Counted from the first letter of the stretch, positions 1 to 8,841 are shown. The stretch: DNA of 64,000 nucleotides from Martelella endophytica (GCF_000960975.1 NZ_CP010803.1:3813818-3877817), one strand, 5' to 3'. A program made the numbers and translations. Notes: a model not told the origin generated them from the sequence alone.

Positions 1-483
1 AAGTCGCGCCATGCCGAAGCGCTTGCGCGCGCCGAAGCCGGTACCCTGCACTACATCGCAACCGCCGAGGCGCATGATGCCGAAATGGCGGCCCGGATTG
101 CCAGGCACCGCGAAGACCGCGGCGATGGCTGGGTGACGCATGAGGTGCCGATCGCGCTTTGCGACCAGCTCGAGCGTTTTCGCGCAGATGATCGGCCGGT
201 CGTTATCGTCGATTGCCTGACGCTGTGGCTCACCAACCTCATTCTCGGCGACCACGATGTTGCCGCTGCCGGCGACAGGCTGGCGCGTGTGGTCGATCGT
301 GTCCGCTATCCGCTCTTCATCGTCGCCAACGAGGTCGGGCTCTCGATCGTGCCGGAAAACGCGCTCGCGCGCCGATTCCGCGACGAGGCCGGACTTTTGA
401 ACCAGAAAATCGCGGCAGTCGCCAGCCGGGTGCATTTCGTTGCTGCTGGCCTGCCGCTGGTGCTCAAGGGGCCTACATCGTGA
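1..483 (+). CDS. cobP: Adenosylcobinamide kinase / adenosylcobinamide-phosphate guanylyltransferase, 5' end missing
   Basis: This is a bifunctional late-cobalamin enzyme that phosphorylates adenosylcobinamide and then transfers GMP to it. The window opens inside the P-loop: the first in-frame codons read KSRHAEALA, the usual continuation of the family's GxxRSGKS motif, so only about ten residues are missing. The family segment YIATAEAHDAEMAARI and the following RHREDRG are present. About 160 residues remain, matching the usual length of 170-180. The last 11 bases overlap the convergent TSUP gene. Identification is firm; the true start lies outside the window. Confidence 0.93.
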   Translation, partial: KSRHAEALARAEAGTLHYIATAEAHDAEMAARIARHREDRGDGWVTHEVPIALCDQLERFRADDRPVVIVDCLTLWLTNLILGDHDVAAAGDRLARVVDRVRYPLFIVANEVGLSIVPENALARRFRDEAGLLNQKIAAVASRVHFVAAGLPLVLKGPTS

Positions 484-1258
484 GCCAGCGATAGAGCGGG
501 TTTGCCGGATCGAAGAACACCTTGGCGGCCATGGCGAGGCTTGAAAGCGCCAGCAGCGGCCGGATGATCTTTGCGCCGTTGCGCATCGCCACCTTCGAAC
601 CCGCCTGCGCGCCCAGAAACTGGCCGACGCCCATGACCAGGCCGAGCTTCCAAAGGATGGCGCCGCCGGCGAGAAAGATCACGAATGCCCCGACATTGGA
701 GGAGAGGTTCAGGAACTTGGTCCTGGCCGTCGCCTTCAGCAGGCCGAGACCGCCAAGGGTGACGAAGGCCAGCATGAAGAACGATCCCGTGCCGGGCCCG
801 AAGAGACCGTCATAAAAGCCGATGGCCGGGACGATCACCGCGGCAAACAGGACTGTCGACATGCGCTGATGGCGGTCGCTGTCATCAAGACCGCTGCGCA
901 GCGCGAAATAGAGGCCGATGCCGGCCAGAAGGAAAGGCAGCAGCGCCCGCAGCGCTTCGCCCGGCACCAGCGAAGCGGCCACCGCTCCGAGCGCCCCGCC
1001 AATCAGCGCGAGCAGCGCCATCGGCCATTGCGTGCGCGGATCGACGCGACCACCCCGCACATAGGAGATCGTTGCCGAAGCAGCGCCGAAAATGCCCTGC
1101 AGCTTGTTGGTGCCAAGCGCTTGCAGCGGCGGCACGCCGACAATCAGCAGCGCCGGAATGGTGATGAGGCCGCCACCGCCGGCGATCGAATCGACGAAAC
1201 CGGCGGCAAAGGCGACGAAAAACAGGATGGTAAACAGCTGCAGACTGGCTTCGAACAC
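473..1258 (-). CDS. TSUP-family (TauE/SafE) membrane transporter
   Basis: Predicted polytopic inner-membrane permease of the TauE/SafE family, whose members export or import sulfite, sulfonates or other organic anions; the substrate here is unknown. The glycine-rich segment DSIAGGGGLITIPALL near the N-terminus and the downstream GTNKLQGIFG are family hallmarks, followed by several hydrophobic helices. I chose the GTG at 1258 (261 residues, family-typical), preceded by an AAGG motif. An upstream in-frame ATG at 1360 would add a polar 34-residue leader that does not look like protein. It converges on and overlaps cobP, so a role in cobalamin synthesis is not implied. Confidence 0.85.
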   Translation of the reverse strand: MFEASLQLFTILFFVAFAAGFVDSIAGGGGLITIPALLIVGVPPLQALGTNKLQGIFGAASATISYVRGGRVDPRTQWPMALLALIGGALGAVAASLVPGEALRALLPFLLAGIGLYFALRSGLDDSDRHQRMSTVLFAAVIVPAIGFYDGLFGPGTGSFFMLAFVTLGGLGLLKATARTKFLNLSSNVGAFVIFLAGGAILWKLGLVMGVGQFLGAQAGSKVAMRNGAKIIRPLLALSSLAMAAKVFFDPANPLYRWLTM

Positions 1259-1377
1259 GGACGGAACCCTTGCGTCTCGCCCCGGCGGCGAACGGTTTTC
1301 TTTTACCGCCCGATCGTGTAGGCCGGTGGCGGGCGGTGTTTCTACCGCGAACATTTTCAAGATCAGGATTCGCTTCC

Positions 1378-2328
1378 ATGCACAAGGTAATTTTCGATAC
1401 AGACCCCGGCATTGACGACGCCATGGCGCTTCTCTTCCTGGAGCGCCATCCGGATATCGATCTCCTCGGCATCACCTCGGTTTTCGGCAACGCTTCGGCC
1501 GACACGACCACGCGCAATGCACTCTTCCTGAAGCGCGAATTCGGCATTGCCGCCCCTGTCGCCCGCGGCGCCGATGTCACCTATGACGCGGCCCGGCCGA
1601 TGGCCCCCTGGCCGACGGTCGTTCACGGCGTCAACGGGCTTGGCGATATCGAGATGCCGGAGACGATCGACGACGTGCCGCTCGACCCACGCCCGGCCTG
1701 GCAGTTCATCGTCGAGACCGTGCGCGCCAATCCCGGCGAGGTCGAGATCGTGGCCGTCGGCCGCATGACCAACCTTGCTCTGGCTCTGGCCCACGACCCG
1801 GAAATCGCCGGCCTCGTGAAGCAGGTCGTCGTCATGGGCGGCTCGTTCGAGAAGAACGGCAATGTGACGCCGGCCGCCGAAGCCAATATCCATGGCGACC
1901 CGGAAGCCGCCGATGCCGTGTTCACCGCGCCCTGGAAGGTCGTCATCGTCGGCCTCGACGTCACCATTCAGACGGTGATGACCCGTCGCCAGATGAAGGA
2001 CCTCGCCGCGCGCGGCGGCCCGCACCTCGAACTTCTCGCCCGGATCTCCGATCCTTATATCGACTTCTACAGCCTTCAGGTCGAAGACGGCATGGTGGTG
2101 CATGATAGCTGCGCCTGCGTCTATGTCGTGGCGCCGGAACTCTTCGGTCTGCGTCCCGGTACGGTACGCGTCGTCTGCGGCGGCATTGCCGATGGCCAGA
2201 CGATCCAGAAACCGTCTGCCCAGTTCTTCCCGCCGAGCCCCTGGGACGACCTTCCCGAACAGCAGGTGGCAATGACCATCAAGCCCGTCGAGGTGGTCGA
2301 TCTGGTGGCAAAGACGCTGGTGCCCTGA
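1378..2328 (+). CDS. Inosine-uridine preferring nucleoside hydrolase
   Basis: Cytosolic N-ribohydrolase that splits ribonucleosides into base and ribose for purine or pyrimidine salvage. The calcium-binding signature DTDPGIDDA sits at residues 7-15, and the family motifs VGRMTNLALAL, VVMGGSF and an HDSC segment near the C-terminus follow in order. The 316-residue length is normal. The start at 1378 puts the signature at its usual place; longer upstream reading frames overlap the divergent transporter gene's leader. A hairpin terminator follows the stop. Base preference within the family cannot be read from sequence alone. Confidence 0.92.
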   Translation: MHKVIFDTDPGIDDAMALLFLERHPDIDLLGITSVFGNASADTTTRNALFLKREFGIAAPVARGADVTYDAARPMAPWPTVVHGVNGLGDIEMPETIDDVPLDPRPAWQFIVETVRANPGEVEIVAVGRMTNLALALAHDPEIAGLVKQVVVMGGSFEKNGNVTPAAEANIHGDPEAADAVFTAPWKVVIVGLDVTIQTVMTRRQMKDLAARGGPHLELLARISDPYIDFYSLQVEDGMVVHDSCACVYVVAPELFGLRPGTVRVVCGGIADGQTIQKPSAQFFPPSPWDDLPEQQVAMTIKPVEVVDLVAKTLVP

Positions 2329-2362
2329 GCGCCCGCAAGGAACGACAATAAGTCGACCATGG

Positions 2363-2390
2363 ATGGCGCCGGTGACGGCGCCATTTGTTT
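2363..2390 (+). terminator. Rho-independent terminator after the nucleoside hydrolase
   Basis: Stem ATGGCGCC / GGCGCCAT with a six-base loop, followed by TTGTTT, 34 bases after the hydrolase stop codon. Confidence 0.7.
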
Positions 2391-2472
2391 ACCCTGTTTC
2401 CAGTAACGCGTTGCCCGTAACTCTTCCCCGACATAGTCTTTGCACCAGGATTGATGTTGATCGGGGGACCGC

Positions 2473-2925
2473 ATGCGATCAGTACTGGCATTTCTGTTGA
2501 TGTTACTTGTGGTGGCGCCGTCCGCCGAGGCCGCCCGCAAATCCGGGGAAGCAATCTTCGATGCCGGCACGCTGGTTGCTGCCGTCAGCCTTGAGACACA
2601 GACGATGAAGGTGATCGTCGACGGCTACGAGCGCTATGTCTGGCCGGTTTCGACCGGCGCCGGAGGCTATGCCACGCCGAAAGGCATCTATGGCGCCGAG
2701 TGGCTTTCGAAGCACCACAGATCGACAAAATATAACGGCGCACCAATGCCTTATGCGATCTTCTTCTACCATGGCTACGCCGTGCATGGCACGGATCAGC
2801 TATCGCGTCTCGGACGCCCTGCCTCTCATGGCTGCGTGCGCCTCGATCCTGAGAACGCCGCCATCCTCTTCAGCCTCGCCCAGAGCATGGGCCTCGACCG
2901 GATGACCGTCGTCATCGGCGATTGA
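2473..2925 (+). CDS. Small exported L,D-transpeptidase (YkuD fold)
   Basis: Predicted periplasmic cysteine transpeptidase that forms or edits 3-3 peptidoglycan cross-links or attaches proteins to the wall. Residues 1-20 are a clear Sec signal peptide ending in SAEA-A. The catalytic region shows HGTDQL at 105-110 and SHGCVRL at 118-124 with Cys121 as nucleophile. At 150 residues it is essentially signal peptide plus catalytic domain, with no LysM or peptidoglycan-binding module. A second, much larger L,D-transpeptidase is at 26.4-28.4 kb. It appears to be a single-gene unit. Confidence 0.9.
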   Translation: MRSVLAFLLMLLVVAPSAEAARKSGEAIFDAGTLVAAVSLETQTMKVIVDGYERYVWPVSTGAGGYATPKGIYGAEWLSKHHRSTKYNGAPMPYAIFFYHGYAVHGTDQLSRLGRPASHGCVRLDPENAAILFSLAQSMGLDRMTVVIGD

Positions 2926-2948
2926 CCGGCGGCCGCTTGCCGGCACAT

Positions 2949-3410
2949 CTATTCCGAAAGAGCGGGCCCGGTGACCATGTCGCCGGGCTTCAAATCGTAA
3001 GCCTTGGCCTCACCACCGCCAAGTTCGAGGACGTAACGCACCGGTTCGTCCGAGGCGATGATGCGCTCCGAACGGGGTTCGGCATTCTCGTGATAGCCGG
3101 CGACCGAGCCATCCGCCCTGATGAAAACCATGTCGAGCGGGATCAGCGTGTTCGCCATCCACATGCTGACGGGCTTGTCGGTTCCGAACAGGAAGATCAT
3201 GCCATGGTCCTCGGCAAGCTCGGTGCGGTACATCAGGCCGCGCTGACGCTGCGCCGGGGTCTCTGCGACCTCGACGACGATGTCGTGGTCGCCGGACGCA
3301 GTATGCAGCGTGAGTTCCGATGACGGGAAGTGGACCGGCTCCTGGGCACCAGCGGCGGCCGTCAGGGTGAGGAAAGCAAAAGCGGCGATCAGTGGTTTCA
3401 TGGCGGGCAT
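2949..3410 (-). CDS. DUF192 family exported protein
   Basis: Small exported protein of the DUF192 family, whose function is not established. It has an N-terminal signal peptide (MPAMKPLIAAFAFLTLTAAA) and the family core with the segments RQRGLMYR, HGMIFLF and WMANTLIPLDMVFI. I start it at 3410, where GGAGAGGG stands just upstream; an in-frame ATG nine bases later is possible. The predicted mature domain is about 130 residues, normal for the family. It converges on the L,D-transpeptidase. In rhizobia such genes often sit beside cold-shock protein genes, as here. Confidence 0.87.
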   Translation of the reverse strand: MPAMKPLIAAFAFLTLTAAAGAQEPVHFPSSELTLHTASGDHDIVVEVAETPAQRQRGLMYRTELAEDHGMIFLFGTDKPVSMWMANTLIPLDMVFIRADGSVAGYHENAEPRSERIIASDEPVRYVLELGGGEAKAYDLKPGDMVTGPALSE

Positions 3411-3518
3411 CGACCCTCTCCTCTTGCGCTTCGGAAGCCCTATCGCGGCCCGGCGCAATTCAGCTTGAATGATGGACTGGGGGGAAGATACGACACTCGG
3501 CGGCGGTTCGGCCAGAGG

Positions 3519-4097
3519 TCAGTGCGTCCGGATAACCGGGCCGGGATCGTCGGGGTGAACCTCGGCCGCCATCAGGCCCTTGGGGCCATTGCCGAAGCGC
3601 ACCAACAAGGTCTGCCCCTGTCTGAGCTCGGCGATACCGAAGCGCCGCAGGGTCTCCATGTGGATGAAGATGTCCTCTGTGCCCTCGCCGCGGGTGACGA
3701 AGCCGAAGCCCTTGTCGCGGTTGAACCACTTGACGATGACCCGCTCGAGACCGCTGGTCGGCTCGACCTGGACATGGGTGCGCACCGGCGGCATGTCGGA
3801 GGGATGAACGGCGGTCGATTGATCCATCGACAGCACGCGAAAGGCCTGGTAGCCGCGGTTGCGCTCCTGCACGAGGGCAACGACGCGCGTGCCTTCCAGA
3901 ATGGTCTGGTACCCGTCGCGCCGCAGGCAGGTGATGTGCAGCAGCACGTCGTCCATGCCGTTGTCTGGGACGATGAAACCAAAGCCCTTGGCGACGTCGA
4001 ACCATTTCACATAGCCGGTGATCTCGATGAACGGGCCGGAATCAAGGCCTGCATCGTCGGCGGTCGACTGCCTGTCTGCCTGTGACCTCTCGGCCAT
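3519..4097 (-). CDS. Tandem cold-shock-domain protein
   Basis: Predicted RNA/single-stranded DNA chaperone with two cold-shock domains in one chain. The first has YVKWF and the RNP1-like KGFGFI at residues 37-42; the second has IVKWF and KGFGFV at 129-134. An acidic/polar linker of about 35 residues joins them, and a polar leader of about 25 residues precedes the first. The start at 4097 follows GGAGCGG; the frame stays open upstream but those codons look non-coding. Single-domain CspA proteins are about 70 residues, so this is a duplicated form found in rhizobia. Its upstream region is shared with divergent gloA. Confidence 0.9.
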   Translation of the reverse strand: MAERSQADRQSTADDAGLDSGPFIEITGYVKWFDVAKGFGFIVPDNGMDDVLLHITCLRRDGYQTILEGTRVVALVQERNRGYQAFRVLSMDQSTAVHPSDMPPVRTHVQVEPTSGLERVIVKWFNRDKGFGFVTRGEGTEDIFIHMETLRRFGIAELRQGQTLLVRFGNGPKGLMAAEVHPDDPGPVIRTH

Positions 4098-4266
4098 ACT
4101 GCCCCGCTCCTTGAAATTCCCCGACTGCGAATTAACTGATTCTGGGTTGCAGGATAGCATTGTCTCGGCGGGTCCCTGCAAGTGATAAACGCGTTCTTCA
4201 CAGTTTGCAGGCCGCGCAGGCCCGGTTATATCCAAAGAGCTTTTTCAAAACCGACAGGGAAACACC

Positions 4267-4707
4267 ATGCATTATCTCCACACCATGGTCCGCATCACGG
4301 ACATCGACGCCTCGTTGAAATTCTACTGCGACCTGATGGGCCTTCAGGAAGTCCGCCGGATCGACAACGAGAAGGGCCGCTTCACGCTGATCTTCCTCGC
4401 TGCGCCGAAGGACCTGGAAAAGGGCGATGGCGAGCATGTGCCGAAGCTGGAGCTGACCTATAACTGGGATCCGGAAGAATACAGCGGCGGCCGCAACTTC
4501 GGCCACCTCGCCTATCGCGTCGAGAACGTCTACGATTTCTGCCAGAAGATGGCCGATGCCGGCGTCACCATCAACCGCCCGCCCCGCGACGGCAACATGG
4601 CCTTCATCAAGTCGCCCGACGGTATCTCGTTCGAAATCCTGCAGCAGGGTGATCCGCTGCCGCCGCAGGAGCCGTGGGCCTCGATGCCGAACACCGGCAG
4701 CTGGTAA
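4267..4707 (+). CDS. gloA: Lactoylglutathione lyase (glyoxalase I)
   Basis: Converts the methylglyoxal-glutathione hemithioacetal to S-lactoylglutathione. The four expected metal ligands are visible at His5, Glu62, His80 and Glu123 in the order and spacing of the bacterial Ni-type enzyme. The 146-residue length is normal. It is divergent from the cold-shock gene and is followed by a strong terminator, so it looks monocistronic. Identification as glyoxalase I rather than a generic VOC protein rests on the ligand pattern and the N-terminal MHYLHTM segment. Confidence 0.94.
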   Translation: MHYLHTMVRITDIDASLKFYCDLMGLQEVRRIDNEKGRFTLIFLAAPKDLEKGDGEHVPKLELTYNWDPEEYSGGRNFGHLAYRVENVYDFCQKMADAGVTINRPPRDGNMAFIKSPDGISFEILQQGDPLPPQEPWASMPNTGSW

Positions 4708-4715
4708 CAAAGCTA

Positions 4716-4747
4716 GCGCCGCGAGACCCGTTTTCGCGGCGCTTTTC
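4716..4747 (+). terminator. Rho-independent terminator after gloA
   Basis: Nine-base-pair stem GCGCCGCGA / TCGCGGCGC followed by TTTTCT. Confidence 0.85.
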
Positions 4748-4830
4748 TCCGCTGAAATCAAACCGTTAAAGCGATGCCTTGAAGGCCGCCTTGCGTCCGT
4801 CATTTTTTTGCATAAATCACGGTTTTACAC

Positions 4831-4859
4831 TTGCGGCAAATCTGTTGCCTGACTATAAG
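4831..4859 (+). promoter_or_regulatory. Predicted sigma-70-type promoter of the tRNA-Glu cluster
   Basis: TTGCGG and TATAAG with a 17-base spacer end 18 bases before the first tRNA-Glu, giving a predicted transcript start near 4866. Confidence 0.65.
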
Positions 4860-4877
4860 GCGCCCAGCGAACAGCAC

Positions 4878-4952
4878 GCGCCCTTCGTCTATCGGTTAGG
4901 ACGCCAGATTTTCATTCTGGAAAGAGGGGTTCGACTCCCCTAGGGCGTGCCA
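4878..4952 (+). tRNA. tRNA-Glu (TTC), copy 1
   Basis: Cloverleaf with acceptor GCGCCCT paired to AGGGCGT (first pair G-U), anticodon stem CCAGA/TCTGG and loop TTTTCAT giving anticodon TTC. The 3' CCA is encoded. The discriminator base is G. Confidence 0.95.
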
Positions 4953-5028
4953 TTCCTGCCGGCTGAAAGGCCTTCGGGACGGAAGCTGAACGTAAAATGG
5001 CGGCCCGCCTCGGCGGTTCGTCGCACGC

Positions 5029-5103
5029 GCGCCCTTCGTCTATCGGTTAGGACGCCAGATTTTCATTCTGGAAAGAGGGGTTCGACTCCCCTAGGGCGTG
5101 CCA
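5029..5103 (+). tRNA. tRNA-Glu (TTC), copy 2
   Basis: Identical to copy 1 over the whole mature sequence, including the encoded CCA; 76 bases separate the two. The spacer holds no other gene I can see. Confidence 0.95.
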
Positions 5104-5192
5104 CTTCTATCTTCTGCCTGACGGCAACCAGTCCCTGTCAAACCAGAGATGGCTTCCGCCAGAGCGTGGAAAGCGCGCAAGCGTTCACCCAT

Positions 5193-5267
5193 GCGCCCTT
5201 CGTCTATCGGTTAGGACGCCAGATTCTCATTCTGGAAAGAGGGGTTCGATTCCCCTAGGGCGTACCA
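5193..5267 (+). tRNA. tRNA-Glu (CTC), copy 3
   Basis: Same body as copies 1 and 2 but with anticodon loop TTCTCAT, giving CTC, plus a T-loop change and discriminator A instead of G. It reads GAG codons. It ends seven bases before the recJ stop codon on the other strand, with no terminator between. Confidence 0.94.
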
Positions 5268-5274
5268 GGTCGTC

Positions 5275-7089
5275 TCAACGAGGCTCCGCCGCATCGATGA
5301 TGCGCAGCTGCACCCGCCGCCTTCCCTGATAGTAGTCCCCTGACAGCGATCCTGCGACATGCAGCCTGCGGCCGCGCGCTGAAAGCAGCATCTCACCCAG
5401 CGGCTTGTCGGCCGCCCGAAAGGCGATGCCATCGAGATGCGCGCCCTCGGGGCTTTCAAGCGTCACCTTCACATGCCCGCCCGTGCCAATCACGCGGGCA
5501 TCGCGTAACTTGTGCGCCGGCACGGCGAAGACCGGCTGTGGATGGCCGGAGCCATAGGGGCCGGCCGCCTCGAGCCGGTCGATCAGATCCAGCGTCGCCC
5601 CCGAGGCCGACAGCGCGCCATCGACCTTCAGCACCGCGTTCACCGCAAGCTGCTCGACCTGCTCGCGCGCATGCTCCTCGAAGAAGGCCCGCAGGCCGGA
5701 GAGCTTCTCGCGCAGCACGGTGATGCCGGCTGCCATGGCGTGGCCACCGCCCTTCACCAGAAGCCCCTCCTCCACCGCCATGCGCACGACCCGGCCAAGG
5801 TCGAAGCCGGCGATCGAGCGCCCTGATCCTGTGCCCCTGCCATTGGCATCGAAGGCAATCGCAAAGGCCGGACGGCCAAAACGATCCTTCAGCCGCGAGG
5901 CCAGCAGGCCAACGACGCCCGGATGCCAGCCCTCGCGAGCGGTGACGATGATGCCCGCGCCGCTGCCATCGCCGAATTCGGCGACCGCATCGGCTTCCGC
6001 TTCGGCCAGCATGGCGGTCTCGATCACCTGCCGTTCCCGGTTCAGCTGGTCGAGACGTTCGGCAATCGCATCCGCCTCCTCGCCGGCTTCCACCGTCAGG
6101 AGCCGGCTTCCGAGCGCGGCATCCCCAATGCGGCCACCGGCATTGATGCGCGGGCCGATGAGGAAGCCGAAATGGTAAGGCGTCACCGGACCGGCCAGAC
6201 CCGCCCGCTTGAACAGGGCGGCAAGGCCGGGATTGGAGAGCGACCGCGCAACGATGAGCCCCTTGACCACATAGGCACGGTTCAGCCCCTTCAGCGGCAC
6301 CACATCGCAGACAGTCGCCAGCGCGACGATATCGAGCCAGGCCAGCAGGTCGACGCGCCCGGCGCGCAGGTCGCCCGCCTGTCGCAGCGCCCTAAGCGTG
6401 GCCACCAGCACCAGGAACACGACGCCGGCCGCGCAGAGATGTCCCTGCCCCGACAGATCGTCCTCCCGATTCGGATTGACGAGCGCCGTGCACTCCGGAA
6501 GCTCGACACCGACCTGATGGTGGTCGATGACGACGACATCGATGCCGCGCGCCTTGGCGGCTGCGAGCGATTCGTGGCTGGTCGAGCCGCAGTCCACCGT
6601 CACGATCAGCTCCGCCCCGGAATCGATCAGCGTGTTGATGGCGCGCGGATTGGGGCCGTAACCCTCGAAAATGCGATCCGGAATATAGATTTCGACGGGA
6701 AGGTCGAAGGCCTTGAGAAAGCGATACATCAGCGCCGACGAGCAGGCGCCGTCGACGTCATAGTCGCCGAAGATCGCGACCCGCTCGCTATTGCGGATGG
6801 CGGCCGTCAGCCGCGCCACGGCGGCCGCGCAATCGGTCATCACTTCGGGATCTGGCATCAGGTCGCGCAGCGTCGGGTCGAGAAAGGCAGGCGCCGCGTC
6901 GACCGGCACGTCACGGCCGGCAAGCACCCGCGCAATCAGTTCGGAAATGCCATGGGTCTGCGCCATCGCGAGCGCCCGGTTCTCGCCCGCGGCGCCAAGC
7001 CGCGGTATCCACCGCAGGTCGCGGGCAGAACGTTCGACCCCAAGGAAGGCGCGCGGCTGCGCTGGTTTGCTGGCGAGGTTGTCCGTCAT
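5275..7089 (-). CDS. recJ: Single-stranded-DNA-specific 5'-3' exonuclease
   Basis: Exonuclease of RecF-pathway recombination, mismatch repair and base-excision repair. The DHH phosphoesterase motifs are present: DYDVDG at residues 109-114 and DHH at 189-191, followed by a DHHA1 domain with GGHAMAAG. I use the ATG at 7089, giving 604 residues, close to the family length; the frame stays open 14 codons further upstream. It is the last gene of a minus-strand run (hom, small membrane protein, recJ) and converges on the tRNA-Glu cluster. Confidence 0.95.
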   Translation of the reverse strand: MTDNLASKPAQPRAFLGVERSARDLRWIPRLGAAGENRALAMAQTHGISELIARVLAGRDVPVDAAPAFLDPTLRDLMPDPEVMTDCAAAVARLTAAIRNSERVAIFGDYDVDGACSSALMYRFLKAFDLPVEIYIPDRIFEGYGPNPRAINTLIDSGAELIVTVDCGSTSHESLAAAKARGIDVVVIDHHQVGVELPECTALVNPNREDDLSGQGHLCAAGVVFLVLVATLRALRQAGDLRAGRVDLLAWLDIVALATVCDVVPLKGLNRAYVVKGLIVARSLSNPGLAALFKRAGLAGPVTPYHFGFLIGPRINAGGRIGDAALGSRLLTVEAGEEADAIAERLDQLNRERQVIETAMLAEAEADAVAEFGDGSGAGIIVTAREGWHPGVVGLLASRLKDRFGRPAFAIAFDANGRGTGSGRSIAGFDLGRVVRMAVEEGLLVKGGGHAMAAGITVLREKLSGLRAFFEEHAREQVEQLAVNAVLKVDGALSASGATLDLIDRLEAAGPYGSGHPQPVFAVPAHKLRDARVIGTGGHVKVTLESPEGAHLDGIAFRAADKPLGEMLLSARGRRLHVAGSLSGDYYQGRRRVQLRIIDAAEPR

Positions 7090-7251
7090 GCCACTCCCGG
7101 CTCTGGCATCTGGCAGGAATCCGGACCACACCGATGAGATCCGCCAGGCGGCCCATGACCGGCGATGGCTCCGGAACGATATCGATCCTGTTTAGCGCCA
7201 ACGATACGGTGCTGTCACTGCCAAGTTTCACGCGACCAGCTGCCCGCGCCT

Positions 7252-7416
7252 TCAGAGCGCCTGCCACATCAGCCAGGCGAAGACGGACCAGAAGAGGAGT
7301 GATGCGGCGACAATGGCAGCCAGCCCCCAGCTTCGGCCGCGGCCGTTCGCGCCACGACGGACGCCTTCCCGCTTTCCCGGCTCGCCGTAAGCCCTGATCA
7401 CCTTGTGCATCCGCAT
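7252..7416 (-). CDS. Small single-pass membrane protein between hom and recJ
   Basis: A 54-residue reading frame begins at the ATG at 7416 behind GGGGTGAG. The first 28 residues are very basic (KREGVRRGANGRGRSW), followed by one hydrophobic segment of about 20 residues (LAAIVAASLLFWSVFAWLMW), so it should insert with the basic end in the cytoplasm. I recognise no family. It lies in the same direction as its neighbours, 83 bases after hom and 162 before recJ. The positive-then-hydrophobic architecture and the good ribosome site support a real gene, but no homology was testable. Confidence 0.5.
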   Translation of the reverse strand: MRMHKVIRAYGEPGKREGVRRGANGRGRSWGLAAIVAASLLFWSVFAWLMWQAL

Positions 7417-7499
7417 CACTCACCCCGCTTTGGCTCCGACCCTTCGGAGCCGGGAAGGCATATGCCGCCCCGCGCGTGAATGACCGATGAATACCCCGT

Positions 7500-8813
7500 T
7501 CAGGGTTTTTCGATGCGGATGACCTGCGGCTTCTTGACGATGTAGCCGTCGCTTTCCATCGCATTGACGGCATCGCGCACCGACTGCTCGGTGGTGGCGT
7601 GCGTCACCATGATGATGGTCTTCGTCGGGGCCTCGCGATCGCCGTTTGTGGAATGCTGGACAATCGATTCGAGCGAGATCTGGTTGTCCGCCATGCGGCG
7701 CGCGATCGCGGCGATCACGCCGATCCGGTCTACGACGCGCATGCGGATGAAATAGCCGCCTTCGTGGCTGCGCATGCGGGCGCGCTTGTAGGGCTCCAGC
7801 GTCTTGGCCGGCCGGCCGAGCGCCGGCACGGTCTGTACACCGGGCTGGGACTTGGCGATATCGGCAATGTCGCCGAGCACGGCAGACGCCGTGGCATCGC
7901 CGCCCGCACCGGGACCGACCATCAGCAGATCGCCCAGAATATCGGATTCGAGCGCCACCGCATTGGTCACGCCGTCGACCTGCGCGATCACCGTGTCGTG
8001 CGGCACCATGGTCGGATGGACGCGCTGCTCGACGCCACCCTCGGTGCGCTGGGCGACGCCCAGGAGCTTGATGCGATAACCAAGCTCTGCCGCGGCGACA
8101 ATGTCTTCCTGCGTGATGTTGGAAATGCCTTCCATATAGATGTCATCGCAGGAAATCTGGCAGCCGAAGGCGAGCGAGGTCAGGATGGCAAGCTTGTGCG
8201 CCGTATCGTTGCCCTCGATGTCGAAGCTCGGATCGGCCTCCGCGTAACCGAGCCGCTGCGCCTCCGTCAGGCAATCCTGGAACGACAGCTTCTCCTTCTC
8301 CATCCGGGTCAGGATGTAGTTGCAGGTGCCGTTCATGATGCCGTAGATGCGCGAAATCGTGTTGCCAGTGAGCGACTCGCGCAGCGCCTTGATCACCGGA
8401 ATGCCGCCGGCAACCGCCGCTTCGAAGTTCAGCAGCACGCCCTTTTCCTCGGCAAGTGCCGCAAGCGCCACGCCGTTTCGCGCCAGAAGCGCCTTGTTCG
8501 CCGTCACCACATGCAGGCCGCGCTCGAGCGCCGCCGTCACCGCGCCGCGCGCAGGCTCGCCGGCGCCGCCGATGAGTTCGACGAACACATCGATATCGGC
8601 ATTCCTCGCCATGTCGAGCGGATCATCGAACCATGTCATGCCGGAGAGGTCGACGCCGCGGTCCCGGGTTCGGTCGCGCGCCGAGACGGCTGTGACCTCG
8701 ATGGCGCGGCCGCAGGAAATCTCAAGCTTCTCCTGCCGTTCGCGGATGATACGCACAAGCGAGGCGCCGACGGTTCCAAGACCGGCGACGCCGATTTTCA
8801 AGGCATCTGCCAT
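7500..8813 (-). CDS. hom: Homoserine dehydrogenase
   Basis: Reduces aspartate-semialdehyde to homoserine, the branch point to threonine and methionine. The N-terminal Rossmann motif GVAGLGTVG is at residues 8-16, the catalytic homoserine dehydrogenase domain follows (NGTCNYILT, the hallmark segment), and an ACT regulatory domain fills roughly the last 80 residues, so threonine feedback is likely. The 437-residue length is standard for the monofunctional enzyme. It lies downstream of the aminotransferase gene on the same strand, as commonly seen in rhizobia. Confidence 0.96.
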   Translation of the reverse strand: MADALKIGVAGLGTVGASLVRIIRERQEKLEISCGRAIEVTAVSARDRTRDRGVDLSGMTWFDDPLDMARNADIDVFVELIGGAGEPARGAVTAALERGLHVVTANKALLARNGVALAALAEEKGVLLNFEAAVAGGIPVIKALRESLTGNTISRIYGIMNGTCNYILTRMEKEKLSFQDCLTEAQRLGYAEADPSFDIEGNDTAHKLAILTSLAFGCQISCDDIYMEGISNITQEDIVAAAELGYRIKLLGVAQRTEGGVEQRVHPTMVPHDTVIAQVDGVTNAVALESDILGDLLMVGPGAGGDATASAVLGDIADIAKSQPGVQTVPALGRPAKTLEPYKRARMRSHEGGYFIRMRVVDRIGVIAAIARRMADNQISLESIVQHSTNGDREAPTKTIIMVTHATTEQSVRDAVNAMESDGYIVKKPQVIRIEKP

Positions 8814-8841
8814 GGGGGTATCCTAGTGCCCGATTTCAAGT

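Noticed and set aside
4878..5267. Three regularly spaced near-identical 75-base units suggesting a CRISPR-like or other repeat array
   Set aside because: They fold as tRNA-Glu genes with encoded CCA; the spacers are unequal and unrelated to protospacer-sized units.
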